DNA of 64,000 nucleotides from Abelmoschus esculentus. Lineage: Eukaryota; Streptophyta; Magnoliopsida; Malvales; Malvaceae. Location of the stretch: the NCBI GenBank assembly GCA_035048815.1, contig JAUCBN010000023.1:4285501-4349500 (forward strand), written 5' to 3'. A model generated the notes under the pieces. That model was not told where the DNA came from and ran no database searches. It saw only the letters and a list, made by a program, of their open reading frames with translations. How positions within the stretch are numbered: the stretch's first letter is position 1; each line of letters begins with the position of its first letter. A program made the position numbers and the translations under genes. Below, in pieces: positions 57,300 to 64,000 of the stretch.

Positions 57300-58530
57300 C
57301 TTCCAGACTTGATCTTACCCCTCCGTTGATGGAGTGGATGGATCCAACTCAGTCCTGCTTCTCCGTTGATGGCGCAGTAGGATTCAAATCACAGACTTGA
57401 TCTCGTCCCCGTTGATGGTGTGGCCAGATCCCATGCTTCTCCGTTGATGGAGCAGTATGATCCAGACTTGATCTTACCCCTCCGTTGATGGAGCGGATAG
57501 ATCCCAACTCGGTCCTGTTTCTCCGTTGATGGTGTAATAGGATTCGAACTGCAGACTTGATCTCGTCCCCGTTGATGGTGTGGCCAGATCCCATGCTTCT
57601 CCGTTGATGGAGCAGTATGATCCAGACTTGATCTTACCCCTCCGTTGATGGAGTGGATAGATCCCAACTCGGTCCTGTTTCTCCGTTGATGGCGTGATAG
57701 GATTCGAATTACAGACTTGATCTCGTCCCCGTTGATGGTGTGGCCAGATCTCATGCTTCTCCGTTAATGGAGCAATATGATCCAGACTTGATCTTACCCC
57801 TCCGTTGATGGAGTGGATAGATCCCAACCCGGTCTTGTTTCTCCGTTGATGGCGTAATAGGATTCGAATTACAGACTTGATCTCGTCCCCGTTGATGGTG
57901 TGGCCAGATCCCATTCAATCATGCTTCTTCGTTGATGGAGCAGTATAATCCAGATTTAATCTTACCCCTCCGTTGATGGAGTGGATAGATCCGACTTAGT
58001 CCTTCTTCTCTGTTGATGGCGCAGTAGGATTCGAATTACAAACTTGATCTCGTCCCCGTTGATGGTGTGGCCAGATCTCATTTAATCATACTTCTCCATT
58101 GATGGTGCAGTATGATCCAGACTTGATCTTACCCCTCCGTTGATGGAGTGGATAGATCTAACTCAGTCCTGCTTCTCCGTTGATGGCGTAGTAGGATCCA
58201 AATCGCAGATCTCATCCCCGTTGATGGTGTGTCCAGATCTCATTCAATCATGCTTCTCCGTTGATGGCGCAGTATGATACAGACTTGATCTTACCCCTCC
58301 GTTGATGGAGTAGATAGATCCAACCTGATCCTGTTTCTCCGTTGATGGCGTAATAGGGTCCAAATTGCTGAAATTTGATCTTATCCCCGTTGATGGTGTG
58401 ACCAGATCTGAATCACTGAAGTTCAATCCTGCTTCTCCGTTGATGGTGAAGTAGGATCCAAGTTGCTGAAATGTTATCTTATCCCTCCGTTGATGGTGTG
58501 GATAAGATCCAACCTTACACTTCAAGTCTT
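57300..58530. repeat. Higher-order minisatellite: about 160-168-bp unit of four 40-bp monomers
   Basis: The phrase GACTTGATCTTACCCCTCCG or variants start at 57306, 57465, 57625, 57785, 57953, 58120 and 58282, with a last variant near 58465, so the period is 159-168 bp. Each unit contains four monomers centred on CCGTTGATGG, with distinct neighbours (GAGTGGATAGATCC, GCGTAATAGGATTC, TGTGGCCAGATCC, GAGCAGTATGATCC). About 30 monomers are present. The period is not a multiple of three throughout and translation is not conserved, so it is not coding. Confidence 0.93.
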
Positions 58531-58899
58531 GCCTCTTCGATCTAACAAGTTTTCATTCTGCCGGTCTCGTTTTACCGTGGATGGTACAATTAGACCAAAT
58601 TTTGTATTTGCGGATATTACATCTACAAGAAAAGGAAAAAGAAGAAAAAGAAAATATATGTCAGATCATGCTTCTTCATCGGATGCAGTTGAATCCAGCT
58701 TGGTGGCCTTTGCCTATCTGTCAATGTTGCAGCAAGATTAAGTTTTCTCCAAAGATGGCAACATCATGAGTATCATAGCAAGCCCAGCTTATTTTGTCTC
58801 CTTCAACTTTTGTTCTCTTCAACGAATCTCCTCATTTTGAAGATTTTGCTGACAAGAGCTGTGAAGTAGATGAAATCAAAGCTCCAGCAGAGGAAGCGG

Positions 58900-59210
58900 T
58901 GGCCAAAAGAACCCCAACCTTACCCAAAGAATCCTAAACCTTACCAATAGATCCCCAATCTTACTATTAGAACCACAACTTTACCTAAAGAACTTCAACC
59001 CTACCCAAAAAGAACCTCAACCTTACCAGAAAAACCTTAACCTCAACTGAAAGAACCTCGAACTTTACCTAAAGAACCTTAGCCTTACTAAAAAGAATCT
59101 CAACTTTACCAGAAGAGCCTCAACTTTACCAAAAGAACCGCAACTCTACCAAAAGAGCCCTAACCTTACCAAAAGAAACTCAACCTTATCAGAGAAGAAC
59201 CCCGAAACCA
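58900..59210. repeat. Short tandem array with CTCAACCTTACCAAAAGAAC-like units
   Basis: About 14 imperfect copies of a 20-23-bp unit alternating AACC(T)TTACC with AAAAGAA(C/G)C. It is near the 3' end of the retrotransposon interior, upstream of the polypurine tract. It has no conserved frame. Confidence 0.85.
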
Positions 59211-59282
59211 CACTAAATGAAATGGGTTATTCTTTATCTTTGCTCTATTGTCGTTACACAACAACGAGCAAAGAGGGGCAGC

Positions 59283-60778
59283 TGTAATAACCCATTAACC
59301 CACAAACAGACCCAAATACAAAAGTCCACATACAAGCCCAAAATAAAACCCATTAACATAACCCAACCCTAAACATATCTAACCCTAATCTGAAACCAAA
59401 CCCTAGCCATCTTCAGCCGCCGTCGCCGCCTCCACGTGGCGAGCTCGGATTGGTCCTCACGGCCGGCCACCGCCCTCCTCAGATCCACCGCCTTTGTCAT
59501 TCATACCTGCAAAAAAGAGAGAAAACATTATTAGATTCATTTAAGATCTGGAAAATAGGGTGCTATTATTTTGTTATATTATATATGTATCAATATTGGG
59601 TATAAAAACCCATTCGAGGGATGTATATTCGGCTAGACAAAAACCGACCACCAAAATCAATGAAAACATCACCATTCGAACCAATTCTAGAGCAATAAAC
59701 ACCACCAAGCATCACATATATTCAAAACAAACGCAAGAAACCGAGAGGAGTGGTGAAGAGAATCAAAAACCGAGTGAAAAAGGTAAAAAAAAATCATTCG
59801 AAACTTATCTTAGATTGTAGATCTACACTCGTACGCATCCTGTTTCGCAAAACCAAGCTCAGATCTTTACTCCTCACGAAGAGACGAATCGAAAAGGTCT
59901 TTCCTTTTTCGGTTTCGACGGCCGACGCGGCGGTCGGCGATGAAGGATGGCGGTCCGGCACTGGAAATATCAGAGTTGAGAGCTTCTGTCTATGAAGCTG
60001 CTGAAATAATGAATAATGAGGCTTATTAAGCCAAATATAAGATATATATATATATACATAGCCAAACGACGCCGTTTCAAGGCCCAAGACCCGACTCCGA
60101 TCCACCACACCGACCCGAACCCGCGTTTGACCCGGATTAGTGTGGAAATCATGCCACAAGTCCCTGCGTTTCTGACCTGTTTGCAGTCCGGTCTTCCAGT
60201 TTGTTCCTCGTTCAATTTCGGTCACTATTTTATTCAATTAAGCCCTTATTTTTTGTTTTCTTTCAATTTTTCCCTTAATATTATCATTTTAACCCTAAAT
60301 ACTTTTGTTTTTTGCAGATTAGTCCATAGATTTAAGACAATAATTATAATTCTCATAATATTATTATTATTATTTTTTTTTGTTTTGTTATCGTATGGTT
60401 TTAATATTATTATTAATATTATTATTATTATTATAATATGTTTTATTATTATTATTACTATTATTATTACATGTTTAACTTTCATTATTATTATTATATT
60501 TTAGTTAACCTAATATTTTCGTTATTTGATTTATTTTGTCTTGCAGGTTAAAAATCATGGGATCACAATTTAACGTAACTTCGAATTTATATTTTCGATC
60601 ATATAAAATATTTTGTAATCGATAGGTGTCGATTTCGGGCGTTGTAGGGGTGCTCATCCTTCCCTACGCGTAACAGACTCCCAGACTCAATTCTGGTTCA
60701 CAGACCATAATTTTTAGTGTTCCAATCGCACCGTGAAAAGATTGGTGGCGACTCCCCGGACCAAATACAGTGGTTACA
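59283..60778 (+). repeat. 3' LTR of the retrotransposon
   Basis: 1496 bp, preceded by the purine tract GCAAAGAGGGGCAGC (59268-59282). Homologous to 53178-54744 end to end; differences are scattered substitutions, a small rearrangement in the GC-rich part near 59900-59940 and the shortened trinucleotide tract. Confidence 0.9.
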
Positions 60779-60833
60779 CCCTTTGATATAAAAACAGATA
60801 CATGAACAATAGCATACGAAAGAAATAGACGAT

Positions 60834-61308
60834 AAAGATTGATTGATTTCAATGTGAAAACATCCTAACAAAACATGATAAATGAATATTTAAAACGTTT
60901 AAAAGGAAATAAAAATTTTACCTATGCAAGAACCACGGGTTCCATGTGGTTGCGCCCACGCTTTGCTGGCCGTATGGCAATTTAGGACCACACATAGAGA
61001 TAGACAATCCTCGTATATTATCAAAGATTTTTTATTTTTTGCGTCACACGTTGTACATATGAATTTTAATAATTTTGAGTCGTTTTAAAAGTTTAAAATT
61101 TATGATTCGATATTTTACTTCTTAATCATATTAAAGAATTAAAAAAATTTAAAAATGATACTTTAAGATGAGAATTAATATTTTAGTCAAAACTTACTTG
61201 CAAATATAGTGAGTCAAACCTATATAGGATGCGATAATATGAACATTTTTTATCGCTCGACCAATTGACGGATCTCAAATCTTGCTCTCTTTTAAAGATG
61301 ATAATCAT
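60834..61308. repeat. Duplicated lectin spacer block, continuation
   Basis: Continues the block broken at 52980; matches 42890-43330 and 46640 onward plus 48124-48510 (AAAACGTTTAAAAGGAAATA, ACGCTTTGCTGGCCGTATGG). It holds the empty sites for the Mutator-type insertion (about 60906) and the hAT insertion (about 60986). Confidence 0.7.
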
Positions 61309-61550
61309 GAGTAAAAATCTTTTGCCTCTTAACGGTGTTTCATTTTACGACTCCTGTTAAATAATTTTAAAAAAATAAATTCTAGACCTTTACCCTAATT
61401 TTCTATATCTTAACCCCTAAACCCTAAAAATACACTGTAACCATAATTTCTTAAACCCTAACTACAACCCCTAACCTTAAACCCTAAACCCACTAATTTA
61501 AAGTGGAGGCACCAGTGGAGACACGATTAAGAGGTATGTGATTTGTATTC
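61309..61550. mobile_element. MITE with telomere-like interior, copy 7 (best-defined)
   Basis: 242 bp with a perfect 9-bp duplication GATAATCAT (61300-61308 and 61551-61559). Paralogous spacers at about 43340 and 48518 read GACGATAATCATACA without insertion. Ends are GAGTAAAAATCTTTTGCCTC and, reversed, GAATACAAATCACATACCTC. The interior 61384-61495 is a chain of CCCTAAA-like phrases (CTTAACCCCTAAACCCTAAA, TTAAACCCTAACTACAACCC). Confidence 0.9.
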
Positions 61551-61559
61551 GATAATCAT

Positions 61560-61953
61560 ACACTTTGTTTTCAAATTAAAATATATATACTTGAAAATAA
61601 TATTTACAGAAGGTTTAGTTGTTTTGACCTAAACGATGATTAGATGTACCTGACTTAATACGTTATCTATGATCCCTTTCAACAATAAATTTTTATTTTA
61701 TTTTTTTTAAAGTGAATCTTTATGTCTTTCTTTTATAATGTGTATCTTTATCTTTTTTGTATTATTAAATGGATGAATTTTATAGTATAGATCATGTATG
61801 ATATGATGAGCCAGTACAATGTATAATTTCTCACTTGAGTAACACTCAAGATGTCTATAAATAGGTGGTTTAGGAAATTATGGTAAGCAAGTACAAGCAC
61901 AAGCACAAGAAACATAGCAAAAGAGCAAAGTCTTAGCTTAAAAGAAGAGAGAA
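61560..61953 (+). promoter_or_regulatory. Promoter and leader of lectin copy D
   Basis: Conserved with copies B and C but more diverged. TATAAATA at 61856-61863 lies about 98 bp before the ATG, in the AAGATGTCTATAAATAGG context shared with copy A. The leader is slightly shorter (GCACAAGAAACATAGC). Confidence 0.7.
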
Positions 61954-63387
61954 ATGGCATCGTCCTTGCTATTGGCATCAGATGTTAAAGTGCCAAGGTT
62001 TTTCACCCTTGAATTCAATGAAAGCGGTTCTTACTCCACCTATGTCCGTGACGGTGGAGAGATGGATGGGTGTATCAGATTTGAGGAAGCTAAAGAGGAG
62101 ATCCCATATACAAAATTTGAAGCTGAGGCTGCTGGCAATGATGGTTTGTTCCACATCAGAAGTTGCCAAAGCAACAGATATTGGGAGAGAAACACAATAC
62201 AGAACAAGTGTTGGATTACAGCAACCGCCAAGATGAAGGAGGGAGATCAAACCAAGGCGTCATGCACACTGTTCAAGTTTATCACGGTAGACGCTTTTTT
62301 GAAGACGGTCCGGATCCTTCATGTCCAATCAGGAAACTATCTATGTTTATCAGTGACGGATCAGCCAACAACTGATCGCTGCGCATCGGCAGATGGCAAT
62401 GTTGGTGACCCTCAAGGACGTGATATCCTTCAACTTATTGATTGGACATCGTTGTTGATTCTCCCTAGGTACGTAGCTTTTAAAGGAGACAACGGTAAAT
62501 TTCTGTGTCTTCGTCCTCAAGATCCAAATTGGAATTATCTGGAGTTTGCCGCTGAATACATCGGTGATCCAGACGTTCCATGTGAGGTTTTTGTTACAAG
62601 AGGCGGAAACGTCCGCCTCAAGACCGTCTCTAACAACAGATTTTGGAGGCGTAGCCCCGACTGGATCTGGGCAGATTCTAATGACACTACCAGCAACAAC
62701 GACGACACTTTGTTTCGTCCCGTCAAAGTTGACGATACAACTATAGGTCTTATCAACCTGGGCAACATTCGTTTCTGCCGACGTTTCACAGCTGATGGAA
62801 AGACGAGCTGCCTTCATGCTTCCCTCACCTCTTTTACCAGAGAAGCCCGGCTAACTGTAGCAGAGCCCATCTTGGCAAGAGAAATTTATGATGTTGAGTA
62901 TAAAGTTGATGATTCCAGGGTTTACGACGAAAGAAGCTTGGTTTTAGCCAGGAACTCAAGTGCTAACCATACCCAAGAATCCAGCACCCTTGATATGAAT
63001 CTTTCATATGTGGAGACCAGGACTAGTACCTGGAATAGTGTTTTCTCGTTGAACTTAGGCATGAAAGCCATCGTCTACTTTAGAATTCCAATCATTGAGA
63101 AAGGACAGGTTGTGATATCGGATGGCATTCAACCAGTTACAGAGTGGGGAGAAACCATGACAATAACCATTGTTTCGGGACTTCAACAAAAAGTTGTCGT
63201 GCCTCCGATGACTAAGGTGACGGTGGAGATAGTTGCAACAAGCGGTACTTGTGATGTTCCCTTCACATATATGCAAAAGGACACTCTTTATGATGGGAGA
63301 ACTGTCATAACAAAAGTGGAAGGTAACACTTACACAGGTTCTAATTACTACGACCTCTCTTATGTGACCATAGTAGAGAAGCTGTAG
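61954..63387 (+). CDS. Lectin copy D: two agglutinin domains with aerolysin-like module
   Basis: An intact intronless frame of 477 codons. Agglutinin domain 1 (about 10-148) keeps RSCQSNRYWER, CTLFKF and HVQSGNYLCLSV. Domain 2 (about 165-305) carries PNWNYLEF, NNRFWRRSPDWIWAD and VDDTTIGLINLGN, very like pseudogene A but unlike B and C. The C-terminal aerolysin-like module (about 315-475) is more diverged than between B and C: VYFRIPIIEKGQVVIS, PVTEWGETMTI, VVPPMTKVTVEIV. No signal peptide. It is the last of the head-to-tail series and separated from C by 11.6 kb of mainly transposon sequence. Its 3' UTR (63388-63510) shares the AAGGAAGCATG and TTAATTAATAAA phrases. Confidence 0.9.
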   Translation: MASSLLLASDVKVPRFFTLEFNESGSYSTYVRDGGEMDGCIRFEEAKEEIPYTKFEAEAAGNDGLFHIRSCQSNRYWERNTIQNKCWITATAKMKEGDQTKASCTLFKFITVDAFLKTVRILHVQSGNYLCLSVTDQPTTDRCASADGNVGDPQGRDILQLIDWTSLLILPRYVAFKGDNGKFLCLRPQDPNWNYLEFAAEYIGDPDVPCEVFVTRGGNVRLKTVSNNRFWRRSPDWIWADSNDTTSNNDDTLFRPVKVDDTTIGLINLGNIRFCRRFTADGKTSCLHASLTSFTREARLTVAEPILAREIYDVEYKVDDSRVYDERSLVLARNSSANHTQESSTLDMNLSYVETRTSTWNSVFSLNLGMKAIVYFRIPIIEKGQVVISDGIQPVTEWGETMTITIVSGLQQKVVVPPMTKVTVEIVATSGTCDVPFTYMQKDTLYDGRTVITKVEGNTYTGSNYYDLSYVTIVEKL

Positions 63388-64000
63388 TACACGAACAAAA
63401 CTTCATCGGGATATGACAAGGATTGTCAGCTGCGTGGTGTGTGCTAATAAAATCATGTTTCCTTGACGTTGAAGGAAGCATGATTCTGTGTTTTCTTAAT
63501 TAATAAATGCCGCATGTTTAGCCTAGTGGCGTATATCTTGTGTACTTTAACATGAGAATAAATAAATCATGTATGCTGTTTTTATGTGGTATTGGACTCA
63601 AGATATCTGTACTCTTGATTTATGTGTTAGAATACATAATTTATGGTTACAATTATTAAGAATTTTTTTAATGATACACATAATAATTTTATTCGAATAT
63701 ATAAATATTTAATATTTAAATATTTTTATTCGAATATACAAATACACATAATAACTTTATTTTAATATACGAATATACAAATTTTAGTGTACAAATATTT
63801 AATAAAATAGCTATAAATAGTTGTAAATCTTGTTTCTGATAATAATGATAAATGCATAAAAGTCTTAATTTTTATATCATTTTTTCACTTGATTATTGTT
63901 ATTAAATTATAGATTTAATGGTAATAATGGATAATTCTGTATATTTTTCATATTTTAGTATCTCAAGACTTAATTCATGAATTTATTTAATATTTGATAT
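63388..64000. other. 3' UTR of copy D and AT-rich flank
   Basis: To about 63515 the sequence matches the other 3' UTRs. TCATGTATGCTGTTTTTATG at 63568 marks the point to which pseudogene A jumps. After 63640 only AT-rich sequence is present to the window end. Confidence 0.6.

Larger units (their letters stand above)
53178..60778 (+). mobile_element. Complete non-autonomous LTR retrotransposon, Tat/Ogre-like, 7.6 kb
   Basis: 5' LTR 53178-54744, 3' LTR 59283-60778; both start TGTAATAACCC and end ATTACA or GTTACA. Target duplication CCCTT at 53173-53177 and 60779-60783. The primer binding site at 54747-54764 (TGGCGACTCCGCTGGGGA) is complementary to the 3' end of a plant tRNA-Arg, the primer used by Ogre-type Tat elements. 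A polypurine tract (GCAAAGAGGGG) stands just before the 3' LTR. The 4.5-kb interior has no gag or pol frame; it holds a duplicated 198-bp segment, a minisatellite and a short tandem array. Long LTRs, primer and absence of coding make it a non-autonomous derivative. LTRs differ at only a few percent of positions by eye, so the insertion is fairly recent. Confidence 0.88.
52981..60833. mobile_element. Telomere-like MITE copy 6, split by an LTR retrotransposon
   Basis: Left part 52981-53177 starts GAGTAAAAATCATCTATCTC and contains CCCTAAA-like units. The right part 60784-60833 ends GAAAGAAATAGACGAT, similar to the ends of copies 4150 and 50634. The two parts are separated exactly by the LTR retrotransposon 53178-60778 and its CCCTT duplication. 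The outer target duplication of the MITE was not resolved; the right end is approximate. Confidence 0.65.

Noticed and set aside
57349..58525. Several minus-strand frames with repeated HHQRRNR/SINGG text
   Set aside because: Translation of the 160-168-bp minisatellite; the unit length is not a steady multiple of three and the frame is not conserved.
57300..58530. Regularly spaced repeats as a CRISPR array
   Set aside because: This is eukaryotic DNA, and the sequence between repeats is itself repeated in higher-order units rather than unique.
1..64000. tRNA, rRNA or snoRNA genes
   Set aside because: I saw no cloverleaf, Pol III box pair or rRNA sequence on reading; a tRNAscan-type search would be needed to exclude one firmly.

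Overview
This window is nuclear DNA of a flowering plant, very probably a eudicot. It has GT-AG introns in conserved plant genes, AT-rich intergenic DNA, a chloroplast-targeted S1-domain protein, a plant bHLH factor, a phytocystatin, and dense plant-type transposons (Mutator-like, hAT-like, Tat/Ogre-like LTR elements). A Malvales genome such as cotton is plausible from the general look of the genes and repeats, but nothing here proves it.

Layout. From 82 to 1399 (minus) is the 5' part of a plastid S1-domain RNA-binding protein gene that runs off the left edge. From 1.5 to 11.3 kb is AT-rich repeat-laden DNA with foldback and hAT-type elements. A complete seven-exon bHLH62/78-type gene lies at 11829-13900, followed by a decayed LINE RNase H domain (14755-15190, minus). 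An intronless phytocystatin gene is at 19546-19926. A solo LTR (20298-21897) and a pair of telomere-like MITEs (21951-22425) separate it from a complete twelve-exon SEC23 gene (22921-27716). Between 28.7 and 34.2 kb are two more LINE relics, a 1.64-kb Mutator-type foldback with a 10-bp target duplication, and a hAT-type element.

The right half (34.3-63.6 kb) is a tandem cluster of genes for two-lectin-domain (amaranthin-like agglutinin) proteins with a C-terminal aerolysin-like module. Three copies are intact (43728-45191, 48905-50344, 61954-63387). One is a pseudogene with a frameshift, a nonsense codon, a 3' deletion and a hAT element in its 5' leader (35005-36530). One survives only as a 3'-UTR fragment (about 41556-41668). 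The spacers are copies of one another, so each transposon in them can be compared with an empty paralogous site. One spacer holds a Mutator-type element (46718-48123) that carries a captured aconitase gene fragment with an intron. Another holds a 7.6-kb non-autonomous LTR retrotransposon (53178-60778) with a tRNA-Arg-type primer binding site and a higher-order minisatellite. That element sits inside a telomere-like MITE.

How things fit together. SEC23, the bHLH factor and the S1 protein are housekeeping or regulatory genes with no apparent functional link. The cystatin and the lectin/aerolysin-like cluster are both of types usually connected with defence, but they are about 15 kb or more apart and a shared role is only a guess. 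The most unusual material is the MITE family with a telomere-like interior and 9-bp target duplications, the aconitase-carrying element, and the lectin cluster in which variation is concentrated in the second lectin domain.
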